DNA of 64,000 nt from Lichina pygmaea (taxonomy: Eukaryota > Ascomycota > Lichinomycetes > Lichinales > Lichinaceae), in NCBI GenBank assembly GCA_963422465.1, contig OY730169.1, positions 5,146,001-5,210,000 on the forward strand. Reading direction: 5' to 3'. The notes under the pieces were generated by a model, which searched no databases, was not told the origin of the DNA, and saw only the letters and a program-made list of their open reading frames with translations. The first letter of the stretch is position 1. Every line of letters starts with the position of its first letter. Shown piece after piece: positions 24,452 to 34,847 of this stretch. A program made the translations under genes and the position numbers.

Positions 24452-25908
24452 ATCACTGTTAGGATTGCAACACTGCCAAGGTCCAATCTCGGGAAGGACA
24501 CGGCGGGCTGCAGAATAGAGGCTGAATAGGGAACTGAGCAGGGGTTGAATTCGTGTATATAGCGAGTGCTTTTTCCCTAAAGAAATTGACAACGGCTCTT
24601 CCCTGCCTCCCAGCTCCAACAGGTTATGAGCCCGGAATCTGCGCAAGTTGAAGCCGTCCGCCTACCAGCTGCGATAAGCCAGGTCGTCTGCCAGCTACGA
24701 GAAGTCTGAGTCGTTCACCAGCTACGAGAAGTCTGAGTCGTTCACTAGCTACGAGAAGCTAAGTCGGTTTCTGCAGCGAGAAGCAGTCAGTCGGTCAACG
24801 AGCAATCCCACCTGCGATCACCGCGATGTCGGCGTCCACCAGCAAGCTGTCGGTCAGGATTGACCAGCTCACGGCGTACAACTACGACACATGGAAGACG
24901 AAGATGGAGATGCTGTTGATCCGGGAGCGCCTCTGGGCAGTCGTCTCAGAGAAGAAGACGAGGCCTAAGGCGAAAGGAAAAGAAAAGGAGGACTCGGACG
25001 AGCCAACGGACACCCAGCTGGCATTTGATGAGGAGGCTGAACGAGCAACAGCCACAATCTTTCTCTACCTCAGCGACAGCGTCGGCAGGAACGTACGAGG
25101 CATCCGTGATCCAGTCCAACTTTGGAAGAAACTACACGACCTGTACGGCCAAACCGGTTTCTCGACTCGCCACTGGCTGTGGCAGCGGCTGTTCAAGGCC
25201 GAGCTACGGGGCTACAAGTCGGCGATTGAGTACACGGAGGAGATACGGTCAATAGCGGAGCAGTTGAAGGACGCAGGCTTTGAGGTCCACGATGAGATCT
25301 TGGCCACGGCACTACTGCAAGGATTGGATGGGAGCTACAAGGCTTTCGTCTCCTTCACGACCCAGGTTTACCGTACGGACGAAACAATCAGCTTTGATAA
25401 GCTGGTTGCCAACATCATTGATGAAAGTCGGCGGATGGGGTCGGAAGAACAGGAGCTAGAGCGGGCTCTACGAGCTACAGACTCAGCAAAAGGAAAAGGA
25501 CGATGTGGACACTGTCGGAAGATAGGGCACCGGAGCAAGAACTGCTGGACGAAACACCCGGAACTTCGACCGAACGACGACTCGGCCTCGGACTCAGATT
25601 CGAAGGACGAAACGGACCATCGGAGCAAGAAGAAAGGGGAAAAGAAGAGACAGCAGCGGAAGCACACAGCCCATCTAGCAGTCACTTCATCATCGTCGGA
25701 TTTGGTATTCTGACAACCCTGCCAGTGTTGAGGGGGGGTGTTAGGATTGCAACACTGCCAAGGTCCAATCTCGGGAAGGACACGGCGGGCTGCAGAATAG
25801 AGGCTGAATAGGGAACTGAGCAGGGGTTGAATTCGTGTATATAGCGAGTGCTTTTTCCCTAAAGAAATTGACAACGGCTCTTCCCTGCCTCCCAGCTCCA
25901 ACAATCAC
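24452..25908 (+). mobile_element. Gag-only (non-autonomous) copia-type LTR element, looks whole
   Basis: Two 165-bp LTRs (24457-24621 and 25739-25903) appear identical by eye and begin TGTTAGGATT and end CTCCAACA. A perfect 5-bp target duplication ATCAC lies at 24452-24456 and 25904-25908. Directly after the left LTR is GGTTATGAGCCC (24622-24633), complementary to the anticodon arm of initiator-Met tRNA, the half-tRNA primer type used by copia elements. A polypurine tract (about 25731-25738) precedes the right LTR. The leader has a tandem repeat of about 27 bp (about 24690-24770). The internal part holds one gag frame and no protease, integrase or reverse transcriptase, so movement would need enzymes from a partner. 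Identical LTRs imply a recent insertion. Confidence 0.88.
24826..25713 (+). CDS. Copia-type Gag protein of the non-autonomous element
   Basis: A 295-residue frame from ATG to stop. An N-terminal UBN2/Gag-polypeptide-like helical domain (LTAYNYDTWKTKMEMLLIRE near residue 14-33, then LYGQTGFSTRHWLWQRLF) is followed by a zinc knuckle CGHCRKIGHRSKNC, of the CX2CX4HX4C type that packages RNA. The tail is acidic then Lys/Arg-rich. It would form the particle shell for reverse transcription. It is the only protein encoded between the LTRs. Confidence 0.85.
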   Translation: MSASTSKLSVRIDQLTAYNYDTWKTKMEMLLIRERLWAVVSEKKTRPKAKGKEKEDSDEPTDTQLAFDEEAERATATIFLYLSDSVGRNVRGIRDPVQLWKKLHDLYGQTGFSTRHWLWQRLFKAELRGYKSAIEYTEEIRSIAEQLKDAGFEVHDEILATALLQGLDGSYKAFVSFTTQVYRTDETISFDKLVANIIDESRRMGSEEQELERALRATDSAKGKGRCGHCRKIGHRSKNCWTKHPELRPNDDSASDSDSKDETDHRSKKKGEKKRQQRKHTAHLAVTSSSSDLVF

Positions 25909-25980
25909 CTCACCAGAAGGTTTCCTTACCAATTTCATAGGTTCCCGGCATAATCTAGCTTGGCTAGCTTTACAATAGAG

Positions 25981-26579
25981 TACAGTCCACTCTCTCTACT
26001 CTTTATAACGATACTCTCTCTATAACGATAGCTTCTCAACGCCCCAACAGTTTCTCACCCAATTATCGTTATTTTTCTCTTATAACGATAACGTTAGCTT
26101 TTATCGCTTAGTCACCATATATATCGTTATAGAAAGAGAAGGCTGAGACTGTAGTTTTGAGCGTTTGTTCATCAAGATGCCACCAAAGCAGAGGGTGGCG
26201 TTCATTGGCATCGAGAAAATTGCCCTTCGTTGCCGTAAGAAGGAGAATCCACTCGCAACACAGAAGGAGTTGGCAGTCTGGTTTAAGAATGAGTTCAAAA
26301 AGCCTACTGTACCGGTATCGCACAGAATTCCGTCAGGTATGCTCCAACACCTCCGCCTTCTTGAAGAGCAACTAGGCAATGGCAATAAGCAGCTGATAGA
26401 TCAGCTCTACCGACATGAGCGTGTTGTTAGGGCAAGGAGGCTGAAGGGGCTTCATCAGAGTACCCTGACAAGCTTTTACAAATCATGAACAAATTGGATA
26501 ATATTGGTCACGTGCCCTCTCTTTATAACGATACTCGACCAATGGAACCACGCTACCGTTATAGAGAGAGTGGACTGTA
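25981..26579 (+). mobile_element. Miniature pogo/Fot1-type DNA transposon
   Basis: Perfect 18-bp inverted ends including the TA target duplication (25981-25998 and 26562-26579, TACAGTCCACTCTCTCTA) bound a 0.6-kb element. Sub-terminal copies of CTTTATAACGATACT occur near both ends (about 26001 and 26521), with further TATAACGATA units inside the left end. The TA duplication and a CAGT-type end are typical of the Tc1/mariner superfamily, pogo branch. The interior keeps one short ORF similar to the N-terminal helix-turn-helix of pogo/Fot1 transposases, and the DDE catalytic region is absent. It is therefore an internally deleted, non-autonomous copy inserted about 70 bp from the right end of the gag-only element. 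Confidence 0.8.
26177..26488 (+). CDS. Pogo/CENP-B-type helix-turn-helix remnant protein (103 aa)
   Basis: ATG at 26177 to stop at 26488. The segment ENPLATQKELAVWFKNEFKK (about residues 23-42) matches the psq/CENP-B-like HTH pattern of pogo and Fot1 transposases (helix with LTQKELAxWF). It is followed by a helical, charged tail unlike the usual second HTH. The catalytic DDE domain is absent. The ORF is open throughout, so a DNA-binding peptide could still be made; whether it is expressed is unknown. Confidence 0.6.
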   Translation: MPPKQRVAFIGIEKIALRCRKKENPLATQKELAVWFKNEFKKPTVPVSHRIPSGMLQHLRLLEEQLGNGNKQLIDQLYRHERVVRARRLKGLHQSTLTSFYKS

Positions 26580-28329
26580 GGACTTCGATACAATGCAATA
26601 CTGTGCTACGGAGTACTTCCGTACTTATTACTAGCATTACAACCGGCAGTAGATAAGATAAGACGGCCAATTACTCCGATACCCCCATGTTTCTATCTAC
26701 CATGCCCCCCATCTTTCTTCCATGCCCCCCTGTCCCGCAAGCTTAGCGAGGTACTTGTAGTCCCCGCTACCGTAATACTCACACAGTATAATGTACTGTC
26801 AAAACCTCGATCTATACTAGTGCGGTACGCATGTACGTGCTGAGTACCGGTACTTACTTCACATTACTAATATGAGCACAGATCAAAGTAACTTGCACCT
26901 CTTCATCCTCTATCAAAAGAAGACTGACCTGGCTACGTACGTACTTCGTACCTCCTCTCACAACCCAAATTTGGACAAGTCAAAGTATTAGTGTTCCATC
27001 GCTGTCACTGTCGCTGTCGCCCTCACTGTCGCAGTTGTTGTCACTGGCGCTGTCACTGGCGCTGGTGCTGTCACCTTCTCCCTCAACCTCGCCGTTGCTG
27101 TCATGTTGCGACTGTAGCTGTCGCTATCACTGTCCCCTCCCCAGTACCCCGTTACTGAGTTCTGTCACTAGATTTGGCTGCTACTTGTATCTACACGGCT
27201 ATCGAGTGATAGACCAAGTACCAGGAGGATTGGGGCATAGTAAGGCACAGGACAAAGAGGGGCATGGAAGAAAGATGGGGGCCATAGTAATACGTAGATT
27301 AGATAGAATGATGCATAGAGGCGGGCATCGGAGTAATTGTCCGTAGATAAGATGGCTGTCAACCAATCTTGTACGTATGTACTCTGTACTCCGTACAGTA
27401 CGGAAGTACGAGGATGCGTACGGAGTACAGTACCATAATACGTAAAAAACTTACGTACGTACAGTACTCCGTACTACGTCTGTACTCCCATACTTCGGTA
27501 CTGTATATACGGATTTACTTTACGAGATGTGTAGCGGACGAACGAGTCTACACGTACCGTAACGTCAGTCATGATCTGCGAAGACTACTAAGTGTTGAGG
27601 AGGATGTTCGATTCCGGGTAGTCTCGTGGCTCGGAAATAGCTCCGGCTAAAAAGGCTGCGCCTGCTCTGTACGTACGAGTACGGTACGGTAACGTACCGT
27701 ACGCGTTCTCGACGATCTCCTCGGCTCCTGACGCCTCGTAGGGCCACGCAGCTTAGAGTGTCGGCGGCGGCATTCTCAACACCAAGCACGCTAAGCTAAC
27801 GTTATTTCCACGACACACCTCATGTGGCGCGGCCAAGAGTACGAGTAAGAGATCAATCAGTCTCTTCTCAGTCTCAAGATATGTGGATAGTACGGTACGA
27901 AGTACGCTCGTACAAGAAGTGGGTATGCTCGTGCTTGTGTGTGTGTTGTCGCCTTGGAGAACGAGATACGCTTTACGTACGTATACAGTGCACAGGTACG
28001 TAACGTACATACGTACGTATGTACAGCCAATGGGCTCATCACGGTACGTAAGTACCGTACAAGTGGTAGGCAATTGCCTCGCCTGATACCGACGCAGCTC
28101 TGATTATATCTGGCCACTTTTTCGGATGGAGATATCTATACGCCAGAGGGCACCGGGTACGGACACGGCTCTCTCGAAACTTCTCCCTCCCCGGTCCCCT
28201 TGGGACGGCACCATCTCTGTCGTGCGCATCTGTTTGCTCTCGAGCAAGACCTCCTGAGCTTTGCGAAAGGGCAGCTTCAAAACTCGACAGAAACTGGCCT
28301 GATAGAAAGACGATAAACACCGTGACAGG
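26580..28329. other. Intergenic region rich in GTAC palindromes; no gene seen
   Basis: It contains a degenerate tract of CACTGTCGCTGTCG-like units (about 27000-27130), strong GTAC blocks (27365-27530, 27655-27710, 27890-28070) and short open frames only. A B-box-like TGTTCGATTCC near 27605 has no tRNA around it. Confidence 0.6.
27365..27530. repeat. GTAC-palindrome-rich block
   Basis: Near-continuous GTAC units with inverted motifs such as GTACTCCGTACAGTACGGAAG near 27388 (20-bp class). Confidence 0.7.
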
Positions 28330-29305
28330 ATGTGGCCGACCACGTTATTTTTATGCCTCTTCAGCATCTCACAGTGGATCCCGTTTGTGGCTGCTGGTAT
28401 CTCGGACGAGGATGTCATCAATGCTTTCAAGAGAGACGTGCAAAGCTGGCGGGACACAGCCTGTTCATTGTGCCTGCAGCTCGTAGCCGATCCCGGGGCT
28501 GACCTCTCTCTTGGTGATGCAATGACGAGACGGCTCAAAAACGATATTGTGAGTACAGTATGCCTTGATTTCGGATCTGCGCTGGCCAGATCTTGTTCGG
28601 TGTGGGATGTTGCAAAGAGACCGGAAAAGGGCTCGCGCACAGCAGATTGGAAGCCGCACGTGAACTCGAGGACTGAGATGGTGCATGACTCGATAGGCAA
28701 TGGTCCAAGAGCAGTTCAGTGACCCTGTTTCAATCTGCACCGTCTTGGCACGAGTCCACATGACCCTGCGCTTCCGTCGAGAAATGAAAGATGTGGAAGA
28801 GCAAGTAATCGCTATGGGGGATCCCGCCAAAGCTCTTGAACATCGGAGGAGACAAGAAGTAATCACTAAAGAGATTGAGCCGTTGATCGGCAAGCAAGCA
28901 TGCAGGGGTAAAGATCGGCCGAGGCCGGCCGGTGATCCTACCCCCGACCCCAACCCACCGGTCGACAACAGCGTGACCGAACGCCGGCGAAAGAGAACAC
29001 TACGGCGTGCCAAAAAGGCTGGTATCGGCTTCAATCAGGGTCCGCAGAGGGGAAAGAAGGGCTCGAGCATGTCGATGTCGACAGAGGATGTCGTGCGGCA
29101 GGGAGCATCGCCGAACGACGCCAATTCTCCGTCTCTCGCGGAAAACCTATGGTCTCGCATGACCAGCCTGCCAAGCTTCGCGGCCGGGTATTTCCAATCC
29201 CCCATCGGAGGCAGAGACAGAGACGGAGGCGGAGACGCAGGCATCGGTCCAATTCATGGAGGAGGAGGAGGACGACCGGTGATTGGCCTCGGCCTCGGAC
29301 GATAG
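28330..29305 (+). CDS. Predicted secreted protein of unknown function
   Basis: Exons 28330-28548 and 28715-29305, intron 28549-28714 (GTGAGT..GCAG); 269 residues. An N-terminal signal peptide is clear (hydrophobic MWPTTLFLCLFSISQW followed by a small-residue cleavage site near VAAG). The next about 120 residues are helical with a CxxC pair (TACSLCLQL) and two more cysteines (SICTVL, KQACRG), a spacing loosely like saposin-B domains but not decisive. The C-terminal half has a strongly basic run (RRRKRTLRRAKKAG), then Ser- and Gly-rich low complexity ending GLGLGR. No family recognised. It stands alone between a GTAC-rich region and a repeat graveyard, a setting where fast-evolving secreted proteins are often found. 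The intron is supported only by frame continuity. Confidence 0.6.
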
Positions 29306-31229
29306 GTTAGCTCTAGATCGAAGGCTGCGTCTTCCGAGCTATATGACACAGTAAAGCACGTCGAGCTTCACTGGTGATTTCGTTAGCGAGCCTGCGACAC
29401 CGGCCCGCCACTTGAGTGATGTACTGGGGTAATCACCCATCCGTTCTCATTCTCCTCTCCTCCTCTCCTTCTTTGTAGAACATACACTACCCGCTCAACA
29501 TACACATACATACATGCAGATCCCTTCACTCCCTTTCACTCTTCTCAACCTAAATCATATTGTTGGAAGAGATATTCACGTGCATCCCTCACTGTAAGGC
29601 TAGCCCCACAGGTAGGTGGCAACAGCAACTAGAGCTCGACGACACCCCTACATAGGCATTTCGGCTACGTAGCCTTCTTACCAATGGATATTCATTGTCT
29701 CTGGCGCACCTCTGCTTCACCACTGGATGCTGTATTGGCTTGTAGAGGATTCAATACAATACAGTAAGTGATAAGTGAGTGTTGCTGGTGTTATACACAC
29801 TTGAGTACTACACAGACCTATATCCTATAAGGAACTGCTGGTATTGCTGTTACCCTTGGTGGTAGAGTGGTGATTTTGGTAGTCAGATAGTATGTCGAGT
29901 GAATTCTTGATTTGGAGTGTCTTACTGTACAGTACGGTAAGCTATACAAATGTAGAACCAGGTTAACTTTATCTCTCACAGAAACCTCGCTTCCCCACAT
30001 GTTTCCTTTTCTCTTCTCCATCTCACCTGTCATCCTCTATTCCAACTCTGATCTCTTGTCACATCAAACATCATGACAGGGCCAGTGTGCTCTGTGACGA
30101 CTATCTTGCTACCTGTGAAGCACGGTATAGCTAGAGACTCTGTTACACGGTTTTTGTTGCCGCAACACTGGCCCCAAAGTGGTTTGAACTATTTCCTAAC
30201 CTTCCTCAACCCCAAGTTACAAATGTACCGGTATCGTATAGGAAGATACTAACTTGCATGATCTTATAACCTCTGTGCATACATACATCATTTGAGGTCG
30301 GCGACCTAGAGTCACACAGCCGTGAAGAAACCACTGACAGTACAAAGAAAAAAGTGGTCCAGGACTTCTCAGAGTCTCCGGAAAAAGAAACTTACATAGG
30401 GTGGTAACGGGCCTAGGAAAAGCCTAGACGACGCTACACAGAATTCATCACAATTGCAATGAGTTGATTGTGCTAGCTAGGAAGTAGAGCTAGCTATATA
30501 GCCGAAGAGCTCCACAGCTCCTGCCCGAACAGACACCTGCCATCCCCAGCTCCCAGCTCGGCCAGACTTAGCGCCGGCCGGGCCGACTAGGTCCCGGCCT
30601 CCGAGCGTGGTCGTGACATAGGGTTTGGCGCTATCGTCAGTATATAAACTATTGTTGACCTGGGGGGTGGGAGAGACCAGTCCTTGCTCGCTGCTAGAGC
30701 CGAGGTCACGCGAGATGAAGAGAGTATATCAGACTGACAGATAGCGACACTCAGAGAATCAAGAGAGTCTCACGCGCTGGGAGCCTCTTCCGTACGACGC
30801 CGACGCCGCACGCTGACCAGTCGCCTGGCCGCTCAACAACTATTTCTCGACTTTTCTTGACTCCAAGCTATAGTAAGATACAAATTTGTATAATTTTGTA
30901 GCTGGCAGCTCTGAGGTCGGAGGCACCAAGCACCGCCGCAGAACGGAGCCTCTGGAGCCTCTTGAAGGCGTCGTAGTCAACCGCGGCAGGTCGACCTCAA
31001 TGTTGCCGAAAAGTGACTAGTGAGGTGTAAGTACTGTCGGCGGATTTTTCATGACATATTCTTGTTGTTTTCAGACAGTTATAACAGTCATATAACACGC
31101 CCCGCTCCACGGAGGCCCCCCGCCAAGGACCCAGATGCTACCCCGGTGCTGGAGCTACAAGGCAATAGCCTATATGGCCCCCTATCCAGCTGACTAACAC
31201 TACCGGTACCGGTACGGTACCGGTACCTT
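29306..31229. other. Repeat-like intergenic region, possible decayed LTR sequence
   Basis: No host gene seen. Around 30600-30660, GGTCGTGACA is followed by TTTGGCGCTATCGTC, which resembles the LTR end and primer-site neighbourhood of fungal Ty3/gypsy elements. A TATATAAAC box follows at about 30640. Boundaries and target duplications could not be found, so this is a low-confidence fossil. The rest is AT-richer spacer and the 3' UTR of the upstream gene. Confidence 0.3.
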
Positions 31230-31700
31230 CGTACTGACTAAGCCAGGCTCAGCCCTGTGGCCGCAACACCCGGAGGAGGTGACGACTGGAAGCCCAGCAA
31301 GATACTGTATCGGTCGGCCCTCCAGCTGCACACCGGCCTGTTGAAGGCACAGAGCAGTATTGTAACACATGTCCGTACAGGCAGGGTCGGGCTGGCAGCG
31401 TTCCTCTGCAAGCGACAGGTTCCCGGCTTCCCCACACCAGCTTACAGCTGCGGAGTGTCATGGGAAACTGCCAAGCACGTGGTGTCGGACTACCCCCGCC
31501 TTCTCAGAGTGTGGTATACCTAGCTACTTCTACTACTGACTACCAGGCCCTGACATGATGACCACAAGCTGCTACTGCTCTTACAGAGTGGGTTCTTTGC
31601 CATAGTGTCCTTCCCCAGTTCTCGTCGACTTAGAAGCAGCTGGACAGAAGCTAGCTGCCGTGGCTGCTACTTGGCCAGCTATCCTTCTATATTCTACAGC
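31140..31700 (+). mobile_element. 3'-terminal fragment of a Tad1-like LINE
   Basis: The frame at 31257-31523 encodes LLKAQSSIVTHVRTGRVGLA and FLCKRQVPGFPTPAYSCG, then WETAKHV, the very C-terminal end of fungal Tad1/I-type LINE ORF2 (post-RNase H cysteine-rich tail). Beyond a stop, further matching pieces such as WVLCHSVLPQFS continue to about 31700. There is no reverse transcriptase upstream, so the copy is severely 5'-truncated (usual for LINEs) and inactivated. A stretch before it (about 31150-31280) is related to the repeat at 37.5 kb. Confidence 0.65.
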
Positions 31701-32194
31701 TTCTTGATAGAATAGCACTGACTAGGCACTGCAGAGGGAGGGTTTAAACTCTAGTCTACAGCTTTCCTTGCCTAATCTTTTATTGTTGATGCAGCATAGT
31801 CTAGATCTCTAGACTCTAGCACTAGAATATAGTAGGAATACTAATGCCAACACCAATAACACCTTCCACCCTCCACCCCCCCACCTGAGCTGCCTGGCCT
31901 GCCAGGTCTACTCTCTCACTCTGTCTGAGTCGCTTGACTTACTTTCCTTGACCGAACCTGTTATGTGATAGAGTGATGACTTCTCGGGACTGAAGGATGG
32001 GGTTTTTCAATTTGCATTAGCTGGCTTTGCTCAATAGAATTTCTTCTGATCACTGTGCTGTTCACTTCTATATCATAAGACTGCAGACTTTCTTCTTGCT
32101 ATCAATTGTCTTTCCTGAAAAGCAACAGAATAACTGACTACTGTAGAGGACAGCAACCTAGAGCAACACCAAAGGTTTAAAGTTACCGCTTCCA
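31701..32194. other. Spacer between LINE fragment and reductase gene
   Basis: A/T-richer sequence without a gene. It probably includes LINE 3' sequence at the left and the 3' UTR of the reductase gene at the right. Confidence 0.5.
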
Positions 32195-33579
32195 CTACTT
32201 CCTGAACGCCTTGAGAAACCGCTTCCTGTTGGAGACACTGTTAGCTGGGTTTCGTCGGCATCAGGCGATTATGGACACCGCTGCCGAGGCGTACTGGGGG
32301 ACGGAAGAGATGACGTGACGAGTGAGGTGTACTGTCTGCGAGAGGGAGAAGGAGGGGGAAGAGACGACGGAAATGGAAGAAAGCATCAAGTATAAAGCGG
32401 AGGAGGCGCAGGAGCAAGACCGGAAACCTCATCGCAGGCCGACTCGAGCGTCGAGGGACAACCCAGAGCATGGTCGAGGATATGGTACATGAATACGTAC
32501 CACCAATCTTTGAAATTCTGCGTCGACACGTCAATGCCCATGAGCTTGAGCTCCTTGGTGTCGAGGTGGCAGTCGTACGGCCTCTGCACCGAGGCGCCGG
32601 GGTCGTTGCCCTCCTTGTTGGGCGCGAGGCCGTCGATCGGCAGACCCATGATTTCCGAGAAGACCTGGCAGATCTCGTACTTGGTGTAGTGGTCCTCCGA
32701 GGTGAACTGCAGGACGGCAGGCAAGGCCTTGCGCTCGTCGACGCTACCGACCGCCAGGTACTTCTCCGACACGTCCTTAATCACCCTAGCGACGTCCTCG
32801 GTGTTGGTCGGATAGCGGATGGCCCAGTCGTCCATGCCGATCTTCTTGGCCATCGTTTCGGAGCCCGCAGAGGTCGCCGTCGTCGTCGCCGCGGTCCAGA
32901 CAATGTTCATGAGCACGTTGATAGAACTCTCGTGGGGCTCCGACGCGTCGCCATAGAGCACCGGCACGCGCAGGGACACGCCCAGTCCGCTGGTGGCCGT
33001 CGCCGCCAGCACCGCTCGTTCACCGTCGAGCTTTGTCTGGCCGTAGAAGTTGGGCGGCTCCGGCGGCGAGTCGACCGTGTACGGTGCCTCGCCCGGCCTG
33101 CCCGGGAAGATGTAGTCCGACGAGATGTATATCAGCAGCACGCCCCGGTCGTTGGTTGCCTCCGCCAGCGCCTTCGTCGCCTGCACGTTGATCCGTCGTG
33201 TGCCGTCGGGGTCGGCATCGCACTTGTCGGGGGAGCGGTTGGCGGCACCTTCAGGATCGGGACATCAGATCTGGACTTCATAGACCGTAGCGGGACTCAC
33301 AGTGGACGACCGCATCGGGTCTACGTCAGTCGGTCAGTCAGCCAGCACTACTTCTAGACATGCGTGTGGCCAGTGGGCTGTAAGGATTAGCACATACTTG
33401 ACGTCGTCCAACACCGTCCTGATCGCGCCCTCATCCTCAAGGTTGACCCTCAGGATCGACGGTGGACTCGCCCTCGTCCAGCCAGTTCCGACGACCTTCC
33501 ATCCGGCCGCCTCAAAGGCGTTGACTACCTGTCGGCCGAGCAAGCCGGTGGCCCCAGTAACAAGCGCAACGTGTGGCAT
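32195..33579 (-). CDS. RmlD-like / MAT2B-like NAD(P)-dependent reductase
   Basis: Exons on the minus strand: 33579-33398, 33320-33301 (20 nt), 33248-32501, 32225-32195; 326 residues. It is a short-chain-type extended Rossmann protein of the RmlD substrate-binding family, whose nearest eukaryotic relatives are MAT2B regulatory subunits and dTDP-4-dehydrorhamnose reductases. Visible: glycine motif TGATGLLG near the N terminus, PDAVVHCAANRSPDKC, INVQATKALAEA, ISSDYIFPG, and the catalytic-type Y-x3-K in FYGQTKLDGE. The C terminus DWWKRFLKAFRK is recovered only by splicing a 275-bp intron. The 20-nt micro-exon supplies PDAVVH between two phase-changing introns, and without it the conserved block is lost. 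The true substrate or partner cannot be told from sequence. Confidence 0.83.
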
Positions 33580-34847
33580 GGTCCTCGACGAACGATGTCG
33601 AAAACTACAGTCTGCAAGGGACGTGGTCTTGCACACTCCTGTACATGTATACTACTCCTCGTATCGACGATCCATAGTCATTTACAGTCGCTCTTCGCCT
33701 ACGGGCCACGGTCACACCACGTCTTATGGTAGCAGTCTCGCTACAAGCAGCCACAAGCATCCGTTGGTCCCAAGGACGCTGAGGCACCACCAGCCTCATC
33801 CCGACTCCGGCCTCCCATTTCTTGAGACCATCATCGACCTGGTTATCCCCGCCGCCAGCAATAGCTCCAAGATCATCGTCCCTTCTCTACACCGACCCAT
33901 CAAGGGTCGACGTGTAATGAAAGGAGGTCTCATCTCGGGGCGTTGTCGATGTGGTTTCCAAAAATTCCCTCCCGGCCCGAAGGTCCAAGAGGAGCAGTCA
34001 TCATAGTTGTAGTTTTCAACTAGCACATACACGGTCTCGGACGAATCCTCACTGACACGCGTAATGCCCTTGCACTGAGATGGAGAAGAAAAGAGGAAGG
34101 AAAAGAGAAAGAGTAGTTGGGGGGAGACGGGCTTATATAGCCGGCAGGAAGTGGGCATGACTCATCCAAGCCTCACTGACTAATCAAGTTCGATGAATCA
34201 CAGAAAGCATGTCTAGTCACGTGATTATCTGCGCGTCCGAGCATACACGTGACATGCGATCATCACTCTTTCGCGACGCTGCTTCCTGGAACTAACAAAC
34301 ACAGGGAAATTAGATGCTACCAATTATTCTTCCCTTCCCATTTGTGGGTGGGGGGCGGGGGGGGGGGGGGGGGGGGTGAGTGGCGCACTTTCTTGGGCAT
34401 GGGGATCCCAATATGCAACTGGCAGGCAAAGCCGGGCGAATAGGGCGATGATATCTGCCTGGCGCTGTTGTCCATCTCCCCGACACGAATATAAATATCT
34501 CTCCCATCCTGATCCTGCAACAACACGTCGCCGCTGCTGCGTGTACGACCGCCCGTCAGGCCTGGTCGCATCCAATCGGGAGCAGCCCAGTCGGTCCAGG
34601 CCAGACAGCCACGCCGAGCCCGACACCCGACGCGGCAGAGAAGCATGCGAGAAACGGAACCGTTACAACCCTCCCACGACACTACGATCAATGCCTTGAC
34701 CCGCCTCCCGCTCCGCCATAAATCCGTGCCTTAGTCTAATTGCTCCGAGCCCCGCCGTCCCGTAGAGCTACCAGCCCTACGATATCGAATCCCGGACGTT
34801 GGCGTCCCCTACTCCATCGTCTAGCCCTCCCTTGAACCGCCTTCTTC
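33580..34847. other. Divergent intergenic region (reductase / PH-domain gene)
   Basis: No gene seen. It contains CACGTGA-type hexamers near 34218 and 34248 and a 20-nt poly-G tract at 34357-34376. Promoters of both flanking genes must lie here. Confidence 0.55.
34357..34376. repeat. Poly-G tract (20 nt)
   Basis: A G run preceded by a G5C interruption, about 470 bp upstream of the PH-domain gene. Confidence 0.9.

Noticed and set aside
27590-27640. tRNA-like B box TGTTCGATTCC
   Set aside because: The T stem does not pair and no acceptor stem or A box is found 70-90 nt around it on either strand.
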